Part shown: positions 24,306 through 32,855 of the stretch, piece by piece
How the letters are laid out: each line of letters opens with the position of its first letter
Position numbering within the stretch: position 1 is the stretch's first letter
Assembly (NCBI GenBank): GCA_045128635.1
Contig: JBGVRS010000024.1
Coordinates: 1-64,000, forward strand
Source of the DNA: HGM12587 sp045128635
GTDB taxonomy: Bacteria; Bacillota; Clostridia; Lachnospirales; Lachnospiraceae
Length of the DNA: 64,000 nucleotides
Direction: 5' to 3'
The notes under the pieces: generated by a model
Told to the model about the DNA's origin: nothing
Databases searched by the model: none
What the model saw: the letters and a program-made list of their open reading frames with translations, nothing else
Position numbers and translations under genes: made by a program

Positions 24306-25718
24306 ATGGCAGATGTAAAAAGACCGGTAAAAATTACCGAAACAATCTTACGTGATGCTCATCAGTCTCTCATTGCAACAAGAATGCCAACCGATATGAT
24401 GGTTCCAATTCTTGAAAAGATGGATAAAGTTGGTTACCATGCAGTAGAGTGCTGGGGTGGAGCTACATTCGATGCTTCCCTTCGTTTCTTAAAAGAAGAT
24501 CCATGGGAAAGACTTCGTAAAATCAGAGAAGGACTTAAAAATACAAAATTACAGATGTTATTCAGAGGTCAGAACATCCTCGGATATCGTCACTATGCAG
24601 ATGACGTAGTAGAATATTTCGTACAGAAATCTATTGCAAACGGTATCGACATCATCCGTATTTTCGACTGTTTAAATGATATCCGTAACCTTGAATGTGC
24701 TGTGAAAGCTACAAACAAAGAAGGCGGACATGCACAGATTGCTCTTTCTTATACATTAGGTGATGCTTACACACTTGATTACTGGAAAGATATGGCTAAG
24801 AGAATCGAAGACATGGGTGCAGATTCACTCTGTATCAAAGATATGGCTGGTCTTTTAGTACCATACAAAGCAACAGAACTTGTTGAAGCATTAAAAGAAG
24901 GTTCTAACCTTCCAATCGAACTTCATACACACTACACATCAGGTGTTGGTGCTATGACATACTTAAAAGCTGTTGAAGCTGGCTGTGATATCATCGATAC
25001 AGCAATGTCTCCATTAGCTATGGGTACATCTCAGCCTGCAACAGAAGTTATGGTTGAAACATTCAAAGGTACAGAATTTGATACAGGTCTTGACCAGAAC
25101 CTTCTTGCAGAAATCGCTGATTACTTCAGACCATACCAGGAAGAATGCCTTGCAAACGGCCTCTTAAATCCAAAGGTAATGGGCGTAAACATCAAGACAT
25201 TATTATACCAGGTACCAGGTGGTATGTTATCAAACATGGTATCTCAGTTAAAAGAACAGCATGCGGAAGACAAATACTATGAAGTATTAGAAGAAATCCC
25301 ACGTGTTCGTAAAGACCTTGGTGAACCACCATTAGTAACACCATCATCTCAGATCGTTGGTACTCAGGCTGTATTTAACGTTCTTATGGGCGAAAGATAC
25401 AAAATGATGACAAAAGAAACTAAAGCTGTATTACGTGGTGAATATGGCCAGACAGTTAAACCATTCAACCCAGAAGTTCAGAAATTAGCTCTTGCTGAAG
25501 GCGAAGAACCAATCACATGCCGTCCAGCAGACTTAATTCCAAACGAACTTGCTAAGATTGAAGCTGAAATGGCTCAGTACAAAGAACAGGATGAAGACGT
25601 ATTATCATACGCTTTATTCCCACAGGTTGCTATGGACTTCTTCAAATACAGAGAAGCTCAGAAAACTAAAATGGATGCAAAAGTTGCAGACACAGAAAAC
25701 GGAGCTTACCCAGTTTAA
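24306..25718 (+). CDS. oadA: oxaloacetate decarboxylase alpha / pyruvate carboxylase 5S-type carboxyltransferase
   Basis: A 470-aa TIM-barrel carboxyltransferase (transcarboxylase 5S, OadA and PycB family). Seen are ETILRDAHQSLIATRM with the metal-ligand Asp, RGQNILGYRHYADDVV, CIKDMAGLL with the catalytic-site Lys, and LHTHYTSGVG with metal histidines. It ends without an attached biotin domain, so the separate carrier at 22719 must serve it. It acts on oxaloacetate/pyruvate, a different substrate class from the MmdA-type subunit in the same operon. A terminator with a GAAA loop follows. Confidence 0.92.
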   Translation: MADVKRPVKITETILRDAHQSLIATRMPTDMMVPILEKMDKVGYHAVECWGGATFDASLRFLKEDPWERLRKIREGLKNTKLQMLFRGQNILGYRHYADDVVEYFVQKSIANGIDIIRIFDCLNDIRNLECAVKATNKEGGHAQIALSYTLGDAYTLDYWKDMAKRIEDMGADSLCIKDMAGLLVPYKATELVEALKEGSNLPIELHTHYTSGVGAMTYLKAVEAGCDIIDTAMSPLAMGTSQPATEVMVETFKGTEFDTGLDQNLLAEIADYFRPYQEECLANGLLNPKVMGVNIKTLLYQVPGGMLSNMVSQLKEQHAEDKYYEVLEEIPRVRKDLGEPPLVTPSSQIVGTQAVFNVLMGERYKMMTKETKAVLRGEYGQTVKPFNPEVQKLALAEGEEPITCRPADLIPNELAKIEAEMAQYKEQDEDVLSYALFPQVAMDFFKYREAQKTKMDAKVADTENGAYPV

Positions 25719-25728
25719 TTGAAATGTT

Positions 25729-25757
25729 AAAGGGACGTCGAAAGACGTCCCTTTTTG
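25729..25757 (+). terminator. intrinsic terminator of the decarboxylase operon
   Basis: AAAGGGACGTC (25729-25739) pairs with GACGTCCCTTT (25744-25754) around a GAAA tetraloop, followed by TT. It lies between convergent genes and could also serve truA, though the T-run on that side is poor. Confidence 0.93.
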
Positions 25758-25776
25758 TGCTTTAAAGTGATAGAAA

Positions 25777-26514
25777 TTAGTATGAGATTTCCTGCAAAAA
25801 CAATCCTTTTGGATCGCAAGGTTCGCTGACAGCAGCTTTTCCAACAAAAATCTTATCAATATCTTCCTTTTTACGGTTTCCAAGTCCGATATCCAGCAAG
25901 GTACCGATGATAAGTCTTGCCATATTGTGGAGAAAATCATCAGCCTGAATGGTAATCTGAATTTCTTCAGAATCCCCATAAATTTCAATATCAGTAATAT
26001 TTCGTACAGTAGATTTAGACTTTTTTGCAGTGGAAAAGTTTTTAAAGTCGTGTTTTCCAATCAGGCTTTGTGCTGCCTGCTGCATGAGTTTGATATCAGG
26101 AGTTTTAAAGCAGTGATAAGTGTATTTTCTATCGAATACGCTAGGAACCTCGCAGACAGTCATACGGTAAATGTAAGTTTTGGATGCTGCATTTAACTGT
26201 GCATGGAAGCGTTCCGGCATTTCACGGACATCAGTCACTGCAATATCCATAGGAAGATAGCGATTCAGATAATGCTTGATATCCAGACATTTTAACGGGC
26301 ATACTGTTTTGAAATTTACAATCTGTGCATACGCATGGACACCAACCTCTGTACGGCATCCGCAGAAAAGTTCCATGTCTTTTTCACCGGTCATTTTTTC
26401 TAATACTTCAATAATTTTATTGGAAATAGAATTGTTGGATTCGTTTTTGCCGAGGCGTGCCCAGCCCTGATAACGGCTTCCATCGTATTCTATAGTCAGT
26501 TTTATATTTCTCAT
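25777..26514 (-). CDS. truA: TruA-family tRNA pseudouridine synthase with Glu in place of the catalytic Asp
   Basis: A 245-aa protein of normal TruA length with the family start IKLTIEYDGSRYQGWARL and conserved KTYIYRM, GKHDFKNFS, FLHNMARLIIGTLLDIG. TruA changes U38-40 of tRNA anticodon arms to pseudouridine. The catalytic motif, usually GRTDxGVHA, reads CRTEVGVHA: residue 56 is Glu (codon GAG, plus-strand positions 26347-26349). That Asp is invariant in the known family. The start ATG follows AAGGAG. It is a lone minus-strand gene with a divergent promoter. It may be an inactive or altered paralog, with the true enzyme elsewhere. Confidence 0.88.
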   Translation of the reverse strand: MRNIKLTIEYDGSRYQGWARLGKNESNNSISNKIIEVLEKMTGEKDMELFCGCRTEVGVHAYAQIVNFKTVCPLKCLDIKHYLNRYLPMDIAVTDVREMPERFHAQLNAASKTYIYRMTVCEVPSVFDRKYTYHCFKTPDIKLMQQAAQSLIGKHDFKNFSTAKKSKSTVRNITDIEIYGDSEEIQITIQADDFLHNMARLIIGTLLDIGLGNRKKEDIDKIFVGKAAVSEPCDPKGLFLQEISY

Positions 26515-26550
26515 GAATAAAGATCTCCTTAATATATGCGATGTGTTAGT

Positions 26551-26580
26551 ATTATAGCACAGAATATTCTGAATTTGTAA
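26551..26580 (-). promoter_or_regulatory. promoter of the truA-like gene
   Basis: On the minus strand TTACAA (26580-26575) and TATAAT (26556-26551) are 18 bases apart, with TGC directly before the -10 (extended -10). AGAATATTCT, a perfect 10-bp palindrome, is in the spacer (26561-26570). Confidence 0.65.
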
Positions 26581-26603
26581 TTTAATTCAATATCATGTAT
26601 AAT
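26575..26603 (+). promoter_or_regulatory. promoter of the HI0933-type flavoprotein and cmk operon
   Basis: TTGTAA (26575-26580) and TATAAT (26598-26603) are 17 bases apart. The same six base pairs, read on the other strand, form the -35 box of truA. Confidence 0.7.
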
Positions 26604-26664
26604 AGCTCTGTAGTGTGTTTGCGTTACAGGATTAATTTTATGAGAAACTTAAGGAGCCTAATCT

Positions 26665-27855
26665 ATGAGCAAAGTTGCAGTGGTAGGTGGTGGAGCCGCC
26701 GGAATGTTTGCTTCCATTTTCGCGGCAAGAAACGGAAATGAAGTGCATGTGTTTGAAAAAAATGAAAAGCTTGGAAAGAAGCTGTTCATCACAGGGAAAG
26801 GACGCTGCAATGTGACAAATGCGGCAGATATTGAGACGCTGCTGAATAATGTACGGGCAAATCCAAAGTTTTTGTATAGTGCATTTTATGGCTGTTCCAA
26901 TGATATGGTCATGGATTTCTTTGAAAAGGAAGGGTGCCGTTTGAAAGTGGAACGAGGAGACCGTGTCTTTCCGTTATCAGACCATTCTTCGGATATTATT
27001 GCGACACTGGAGCGTGCAATGAAAAAAGAAGGGGTGAAAATTCACCTTCACCATGAAGTGAAATCATTGGATGACTTAAAGCAAAAAGGTTTTGATTCTA
27101 TTATCGTGGCAACCGGCGGGATGTCTTATCAGGCAACAGGTTCTACGGGAGATGGTTATCGGTTTGCAAAAGAACTGGATATGAAGGTGACAGAGTTAAC
27201 ACCAGGTCTGGTTCCCCTTAATATTGAAGGTGAAATTCCGAAATTGCTTCAGGGGCTTTCGCTGAAAAATGTGACGGCTGCCATTTATGATGGTAAAAAA
27301 GAATTATATAAAGATTTTGGTGAAATGTTATTTACCCATTTTGGAGTATCAGGACCGCTTATTTTAACAGGAAGCTCCTACATTTCCAAACAGATCAAAA
27401 AAGGACCGCTTCGTCTGGTGATTGACTTAAAACCAGCACTTTCAAAAGAGCAGTTAGATACAAGGCTGCTTCGTGAATTTGAAGAAGGCAAAAATAAGCA
27501 GTTTAAAAATGTTCTTGGCGGTTTGTTCCCTTCAAAATTGATTCCGGTTATGATTGATCTTAGTGGAATTGAGCCGGAAAAGAAGGTCAATGAAATTTCC
27601 AGAGTGGAGAGAGAAGCATTCGTTAATTTGATCAAAGGATTTGAACTTACCATTACCTCCCTTAGAGGCTGGAATGAAGCAATCATTACCAGAGGCGGTG
27701 TATCGGTGAAAGAAATTAATCCATCTACGATGGAAAGCAAGAATCACCCGGGTATTTATTTTATCGGTGAAGTTCTTGACTTGGATGCGAAAACCGGTGG
27801 ATTCAACCTACAGATTGCCTGGTCAACGGCATATCTTGCAGGAATCAGCGTTTAA
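26665..27855 (+). CDS. HI0933/YhiN-family FAD-dependent oxidoreductase
   Basis: A 396-aa flavoprotein. The Rossmann start VAVVGGGAAGMFASIFAARNG, the family motif GKKLFITGKGRCNVTNAA, VATGGMSYQATGSTGDGY and the end GEVLDLDAKTGGFNLQIAWSTAYLAG all fit HI0933-like proteins (YhiN, YtfP). The chemical reaction is not established for the family. It begins an operon with cmk and ispH after a good promoter; in many Clostridia this gene order (flavoprotein, cmk, ispH-S1) is kept. Start ATG follows AAGGAG. Confidence 0.88.
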   Translation: MSKVAVVGGGAAGMFASIFAARNGNEVHVFEKNEKLGKKLFITGKGRCNVTNAADIETLLNNVRANPKFLYSAFYGCSNDMVMDFFEKEGCRLKVERGDRVFPLSDHSSDIIATLERAMKKEGVKIHLHHEVKSLDDLKQKGFDSIIVATGGMSYQATGSTGDGYRFAKELDMKVTELTPGLVPLNIEGEIPKLLQGLSLKNVTAAIYDGKKELYKDFGEMLFTHFGVSGPLILTGSSYISKQIKKGPLRLVIDLKPALSKEQLDTRLLREFEEGKNKQFKNVLGGLFPSKLIPVMIDLSGIEPEKKVNEISRVEREAFVNLIKGFELTITSLRGWNEAIITRGGVSVKEINPSTMESKNHPGIYFIGEVLDLDAKTGGFNLQIAWSTAYLAGISV

Positions 27856-27899
27856 TTATATAATAAAAGTTAGAGAAAAAAATTTTAGGAGAAGAAATT

Positions 27900-28556
27900 A
27901 TGGGATACAGTGTAGCAATTGATGGACCGGCAGGTGCAGGAAAAAGTACCATCGCAAAGAGAGTCGCAAAAGAAAAAGATTTTATTTATATTGACACAGG
28001 TGCAATGTTCCGTGCAATGGCAATCCATTTTTTAAGATGTGGAATTGCAGCAGATGATCATGAAAAAATCAGCGAAGCTGTCAAAGACGTAAATGTTACA
28101 ATTTCTTACGTTAATGGCGAACAGAATGTTTTCTTAAACGGTGAAAATGTAACCGGTCAGCTTCGTACGGAAGAAGTTGGAAACATGGCTTCTGCAAGCT
28201 CCGTAAATGGTGATGTTCGTAAAAAATTGCTGGAATTACAGCGTAAATTAGCTGCTTCGGCAAACGTGGTGATGGATGGACGTGACATCGGTACAGTTGT
28301 GCTTCCGGATGCAGATGTAAAAGTATATTTAACAGCAAGCGTTGAAGTACGTGCGCAGAGAAGATATAAAGAACTGATTGAAAAAGGTCAGGAAGCTGAT
28401 CTGGAAAAAATCAAAAAAGATATCGAAGAAAGAGATTATAGAGATATGAATCGTGATATCGCACCGCTTCGTCAGGCAGAAGATGCGATTTTAGTAGATT
28501 CTTCTTACATGACAATTGATGAGAATGTACAGGCGATTCTTGATTTGATCAAATAG
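27900..28556 (+). CDS. cmk: cytidylate kinase
   Basis: A 218-aa nucleoside monophosphate kinase that makes CDP/dCDP from CMP/dCMP. The P-loop GPAGAGKST is near residue 9, DTGAMFRAMA near residue 37, VMDGRDIGTVVLPDADVK near residue 121 and RDYRDMNRDIAPLRQAEDA in the lid. Length is normal. The start follows TTAGGAGAAG. ispH starts 7 bases after its stop. Confidence 0.96.
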   Translation: MGYSVAIDGPAGAGKSTIAKRVAKEKDFIYIDTGAMFRAMAIHFLRCGIAADDHEKISEAVKDVNVTISYVNGEQNVFLNGENVTGQLRTEEVGNMASASSVNGDVRKKLLELQRKLAASANVVMDGRDIGTVVLPDADVKVYLTASVEVRAQRRYKELIEKGQEADLEKIKKDIEERDYRDMNRDIAPLRQAEDAILVDSSYMTIDENVQAILDLIK

Positions 28557-28563
28557 GTGATTT

Positions 28564-29418
28564 ATGGAAGTAAAACTTGCAAAAACAGCCGGATTTTGTT
28601 TCGGTGTAAAAAGAGCAGTTGATACAGTTTATAAAGAAGCTGAAAAAAATAATGAAACCATTTATACTTTCGGTCCGATTATCCACAACGAGCAGGTGGT
28701 AGAAGATTTGGAAAAGAATGGTGTATTTGTGGTGAATACAACTACAGAATTAAAAGCATTAAAACCTGGGACAACCGTTATTGTACGTTCTCATGGTGTT
28801 GGGAAAAGCATTTATGATCTGATGGATGAATGCGGTTTAAATATTGTGGATGCTACCTGTCCGTTTGTGAAAAAGATTCACCGAATTGTTGAGAGGGGGA
28901 GCAAAGCAGGAAAACGCATTATCATCATCGGAAATGATAAGCATCCTGAAGTGGAAGGCATCAAAGGATGGGTCTGTGGAAAGGCAACCGTCATCGAAAC
29001 ATTTGATGAAGCAAAGGCCTTTACTGCTGAAAAGAATGAACAACTATGTATTGTGTCCCAAACGACATTTAATTACAATAAATTTCAAGATTTAGTTGAA
29101 ATTATTCGTGAAAAAGGGTATGATGTAGAGAGTATAAATACGATTTGCAATGCGACTGAGGAACGCCAGACCGAAGCCAAACTCATTGCCGGTACCGTTG
29201 ACAGTATGATTGTCATTGGAGGTAGTCATAGTTCTAATACGCAGAAGTTATTCGAGATTTGTAAAAAAGAATGTGAAAATACCTATTATATTCAAACCTT
29301 AGAAGATTTGAATGTCGAAGGTCTGAAAGGTTCGAACTGTGTAGGTATTACCGCAGGGGCTTCCACCCCAAACAATATTATTGAGGAGGTTCAAAAACAT
29401 GTCAGAATTAAGTTTTGA
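28564..29418 (+). CDS. ispH: 4-hydroxy-3-methylbut-2-enyl diphosphate reductase
   Basis: A 284-aa iron-sulfur enzyme for the last step of the MEP isoprenoid pathway. The three cluster cysteines are Cys12 (AGFCFGVKRA), Cys99 (DATCPFV) and Cys195 (NTICNATEERQ). GGSHSSNTQKL binds the diphosphate. The C-terminus (NNIIEEVQKHVRIKF) runs 20 bases into the next gene. In many Clostridia IspH and the S1 domains are one polypeptide; here they are two overlapping genes. Confidence 0.96.
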   Translation: MEVKLAKTAGFCFGVKRAVDTVYKEAEKNNETIYTFGPIIHNEQVVEDLEKNGVFVVNTTTELKALKPGTTVIVRSHGVGKSIYDLMDECGLNIVDATCPFVKKIHRIVERGSKAGKRIIIIGNDKHPEVEGIKGWVCGKATVIETFDEAKAFTAEKNEQLCIVSQTTFNYNKFQDLVEIIREKGYDVESINTICNATEERQTEAKLIAGTVDSMIVIGGSHSSNTQKLFEICKKECENTYYIQTLEDLNVEGLKGSNCVGITAGASTPNNIIEEVQKHVRIKF

Positions 29419-30532
29419 ACAGATGTTGGAAGATTCATTGAAAACTATTAGAACAGGAGAGGTTGTCGACGGAACAGTTATCAGCGTTAAAGAAGACGAA
29501 GCTGTTTTAAATATTGGTTACAAGTCTGACGGTATTCTTACAAGAAGCGAATACACAAACACTGCAAACGTTGATCTTAGAACACTCATTAACGTTGGCG
29601 ACACAATGGAAGTGAAAGTTCTGAAAGTGAACGATGGAGAAGGACAGGTTCTCTTAACATATAAGAGACTTGCAGCAGAAAAAGGAAGCAAGAGATTAGA
29701 AGAAGCTTTCGAAAACAAAGAAGTATTAACAGCTAAAGTAGCAGAAGTATTAGCTGGCGGATTAAGTGTTGTTGTTGATGAATCCAGAGTATTTATCCCA
29801 GCAAGCCTTGTATCTGATGTATACGAAAAAGATTTAACAAAATATGCTGATCAGGAAATCGAATTTGTTATCAGCGAATTCAATCCAAAGAGACGCCGTG
29901 TGATCGGTGACAGAAAACAGCTCTTAGTTGCTAAGAAAGCTGAAGCTCAGAAAGCATTATTTGATAAAATTGCAGTTGGCGATGTTGTTGAAGGTACAGT
30001 TAAAAACGTTACAGATTTCGGTGCATTCATCGATTTAGGTGGTGCTGACGGTCTCCTTCATATTTCCGAAATGTCTTGGGGAAGAATTGAAAGCCCTAAG
30101 AAAGTTTTCAAAGTTGGTGAACCTGTGAAAGCATTCATCAAAGATATCAACGGAACAAAGATTGCTCTTTCTATGAAATTTGAAGATGCAAATCCTTGGA
30201 AAGATGCAGACGTGAAATACGCTGTTGGCAATGTAGTTGAAGGTAAAGTTGCTCGTATGACAGACTTCGGTGCATTCGTAGAATTAGCAGCAGGTGTTGA
30301 TGCACTTCTTCACGTATCTCAGATTTCTAAAGATCATGTTGAAAAACCAGCTGACGTATTAAGCATTGGTGATGTGATCACAGCTAAGATTGTTGATTTC
30401 AATGAAGAAGATAAGAAGATCAGCTTATCAGTAAAAGCTTTAGCTCCAGCAGCTGAACCAGTTGCAGAAGTAGAAGAAGCAGACGTTGCTGATGTAGATA
30501 TCGATGCAGTTGCAGCAGAAGTAGAAGAATAA
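29399..30532 (+). CDS. rpsA: S1 RNA-binding domain protein (30S ribosomal protein S1-like)
   Basis: A 377-aa protein with four S1 repeats. The first is GEVVDGTVISVKEDEAVLNIGYKSDG (about 20-45), the second about residues 100-165, the third GDVVEGTVKNVTDFGAFIDLGG (about 195-217) and the fourth GNVVEGKVARMTDFGAFVEL (about 280-300). It ends in an acidic Glu/Val/Ala tail. I chose ATG 29399 because GAGGAGG lies seven to nine bases upstream, inside ispH. The first 20 bases overlap ispH in another frame, so the two are translationally coupled. Firmicute S1-like proteins bind mRNA, but their role on the ribosome differs from that of Proteobacteria. Confidence 0.9.
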   Translation: MSELSFEQMLEDSLKTIRTGEVVDGTVISVKEDEAVLNIGYKSDGILTRSEYTNTANVDLRTLINVGDTMEVKVLKVNDGEGQVLLTYKRLAAEKGSKRLEEAFENKEVLTAKVAEVLAGGLSVVVDESRVFIPASLVSDVYEKDLTKYADQEIEFVISEFNPKRRRVIGDRKQLLVAKKAEAQKALFDKIAVGDVVEGTVKNVTDFGAFIDLGGADGLLHISEMSWGRIESPKKVFKVGEPVKAFIKDINGTKIALSMKFEDANPWKDADVKYAVGNVVEGKVARMTDFGAFVELAAGVDALLHVSQISKDHVEKPADVLSIGDVITAKIVDFNEEDKKISLSVKALAPAAEPVAEVEEADVADVDIDAVAAEVEE

Positions 30533-30558
30533 TTCTATCGATACCAGATAGTAGATTG

Positions 30559-30589
30559 CAGGGCATACGTTTTGTATGCCCTGATTTTT
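30559..30589 (+). terminator. intrinsic terminator of the cmk-ispH-rpsA operon
   Basis: CAGGGCATAC (30559-30568) pairs with GTATGCCCTG (30574-30583), 10 bp and a 5-nt loop, then ATTTTTG. Confidence 0.9.
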
Positions 30590-30611
30590 GTTAGAAAGGA
30601 CCTTGTAGTAA

Positions 30612-31913
30612 ATGGCTCATTTTACGTTTCATGGCGGAATTGAACTTCGAGAACATAAAGAAAGAACAAAAGATCTTGCGATTACAGAAGTGCTGCCGGG
30701 GCAGCTGCTGATTTATCCGATGCAGCATCATGAAAATGCATTGGTAATTCCGGGAGAATATGTTTTGGCAGGACAGTTGCTGGCAAGAGATGATGAATCT
30801 ATGTCCAGAATTCATGCGTCTGTTTCAGGAGTTGTAAAGGCAATTGAAGAACGAAAGACAATCGGTGGAGACATCTATCCATGTATTATTGTTGAAAATG
30901 ATGAAAAGTATAAAGAAGTGGATTTCGGCGATTTTGTGGAAGCCGATGATTTGGAAAATCGACAGATTCTTGCCAGAATTATGAGTGCCGGTGTCGTTGA
31001 TACTGCCAGTGATGGAAATCCGGTTTATGGAAAATTAAATGTAAAAGAACCGCAGAAGATTCGTCACATCGTTATTAATTGTACGGAATGCGAACCATAT
31101 CTGACATCTAAATACCGTTGTGCAGTAGAACGTCCGGAATGGATCATTGAAGGTCTTAGAATATTATTAAAGCTATTCCCAAATGCAAAAGGAATTTTGG
31201 CAATTGGAGAACAGCAGCAGGAAGCGCATACCGCTTTACAGAAAATTCTTGCAGATACAAGAAATATCAAGATTGTTCCAATGAAGAACAAGTATCCGCA
31301 GGATAGAGAGCGAATGCTGATTTATTCCTGTACGGGAAAGAAGATTAATTCTTCAAAAACACCGGAAGATGCAAGATGTGTTGTGTTAAATTCCGATACG
31401 GTTTATGCAATCTGTAATGCAGTAACCTTTGGAAAACCAATGTATAAGCGTTTGATGACGATTTCCGGTGACTGTGTTCGTAATCCGAAGAATATGGAAG
31501 TATATATCGGAACGACTCTGGCAGAGCTTGTGGCAGAAACCGGACCATATTTGGAAGCACCGGATAAGATTATTTGCGGCGGTCCAATGATGGGAGAACT
31601 TTTAGAAGACTTGGAAGTGCCGGTAACAAAAGAAATTACAGCAGTTTTATGTCTGAAGGATAAAATGGACAAAAAAGAGCATACACCGCCATGCATCGGA
31701 TGCGGCTATTGTGTGGATGTATGTAATGAGCAGCTGTTACCGACAAAATTATTGAAATATGCATTAGAAGGAAATCAGGAACGATTTATAAAACTGGGCG
31801 GCAAGGAATGCTGTGAATGTGGTTCCTGTAGTTATATTTGTCCGTCAAAGAGACCTTTGACACAGGTAATTCGTATGATGAAAAAACAAATTTCATCAGA
31901 AAAAGAAGCTTAG
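30612..31913 (+). CDS. rnfC: RnfC-type electron transport subunit
   Basis: A 433-aa protein with the RnfC layout: an N-terminal barrel domain (FHGGIELREHKERTKDL), a flavin/NADH-type middle part, an SLBB-like region, and two 4Fe-4S motifs at the C-terminus (CIGCGYCVDVC from Cys361, and CCECGSCSYICPSKRP). In Rnf complexes this peripheral subunit takes electrons from or gives them to NADH. Two bases pairs of context matter: rnfD follows 9 bases later, but rnfG, rnfE, rnfA and rnfB do not. The start follows AAAGGACC. It could serve an incomplete or a specialised Rnf-like unit. Confidence 0.88.
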   Translation: MAHFTFHGGIELREHKERTKDLAITEVLPGQLLIYPMQHHENALVIPGEYVLAGQLLARDDESMSRIHASVSGVVKAIEERKTIGGDIYPCIIVENDEKYKEVDFGDFVEADDLENRQILARIMSAGVVDTASDGNPVYGKLNVKEPQKIRHIVINCTECEPYLTSKYRCAVERPEWIIEGLRILLKLFPNAKGILAIGEQQQEAHTALQKILADTRNIKIVPMKNKYPQDRERMLIYSCTGKKINSSKTPEDARCVVLNSDTVYAICNAVTFGKPMYKRLMTISGDCVRNPKNMEVYIGTTLAELVAETGPYLEAPDKIICGGPMMGELLEDLEVPVTKEITAVLCLKDKMDKKEHTPPCIGCGYCVDVCNEQLLPTKLLKYALEGNQERFIKLGGKECCECGSCSYICPSKRPLTQVIRMMKKQISSEKEA

Positions 31914-31922
31914 GAGGAGCGA

Positions 31923-32855
31923 ATGCAACAGAATATTTATGGAACAAGCGCCCCTCACATGAAGGGACGGCTTACAACGTCTAAAATTATGCAGTGCATT
32001 CTTCTGGCATTGCTTCCTGCTGGAGTCCACGGAGTGTTTCGTTATGGATGGAATGCAGGATTGATTATTCTGATAACCTGCCTGACTGCAGTTGTTACAG
32101 AATTTTTGCTTGAAAAGATTATGAAAAAGCCTGTAAGAGTAGGCGATTTATGCGTTCTTGTTACAGGATTGATCATGTCCTATTGTTTACCGCCGACTGT
32201 TTCCTGGTACATTGGGGCAATTGCAGGCGGCATGTGTGCGTTGATCATGATGCTTAGTACACAGTTTTTTGAAAGAAATGTGTTAAGTCCTGTAATATTA
32301 ACGAGATTGATTTTAATGTATGCATTCAGTGCAGAAATGTCTACCTATGTGTTCGATGGTTTGACAATGGCAACTCCATTGAATGTATTTAAGGCAGATG
32401 GGGCAGTGAATACCTTAGCTATGATTTTTGGTAATACAGGCGGATGCATTGGAGAGACATCAACAATTCTTTTGTGTGCAGGTGCAATTTTCCTGATTAT
32501 GATGGGAATTATGGATTTCCGCGTGACCGGAATGTACTTATTTAGCTTTGCAGCATTTATGGCTGTATTTGGCGGTCATGGACTTAGTTCGTACTACTTA
32601 ACCACGCATCTTGCCGGCGGCGGTTTTATGCTGACATTATGGTTTATCGCACCGTCCTATTCAGGACTTCCGATTACAAAGGGTGGACGTTGGTTATATG
32701 GCATTGTACTTGGTATTTCCACAGGATTTTTCAGATTATTCGGACCAAATGCAGAAAATCTCTGCTTTGCGATTTTACTTGCAAATCTGACAGTTCCGGT
32801 GTTGGAAAAAATCACCATTCAGCGTCCGTTTGGTGTTGAGAAAGGTAATTTATGA
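31923..32855 (+). CDS. rnfD: RnfD-type membrane subunit
   Basis: A 310-aa membrane protein (RnfD/NqrB family) with about nine membrane segments. The covalent-FMN site is visible as TMATPLN, with Thr151 the likely attachment residue. ITLRW-like contacts are replaced by the family end LLANLTVPVLEKITIQRPFG. The start has GGAGG. The stop TGA overlaps the ruvA start (ATGA), so DNA-repair genes are translationally coupled to it in place of the usual next rnf gene. Confidence 0.9.
   Translation: MQQNIYGTSAPHMKGRLTTSKIMQCILLALLPAGVHGVFRYGWNAGLIILITCLTAVVTEFLLEKIMKKPVRVGDLCVLVTGLIMSYCLPPTVSWYIGAIAGGMCALIMMLSTQFFERNVLSPVILTRLILMYAFSAEMSTYVFDGLTMATPLNVFKADGAVNTLAMIFGNTGGCIGETSTILLCAGAIFLIMMGIMDFRVTGMYLFSFAAFMAVFGGHGLSSYYLTTHLAGGGFMLTLWFIAPSYSGLPITKGGRWLYGIVLGISTGFFRLFGPNAENLCFAILLANLTVPVLEKITIQRPFGVEKGNL

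Noticed and set aside
30591..32855. Complete Rnf operon
   Set aside because: Only rnfC and rnfD are present; rnfD overlaps ruvA.
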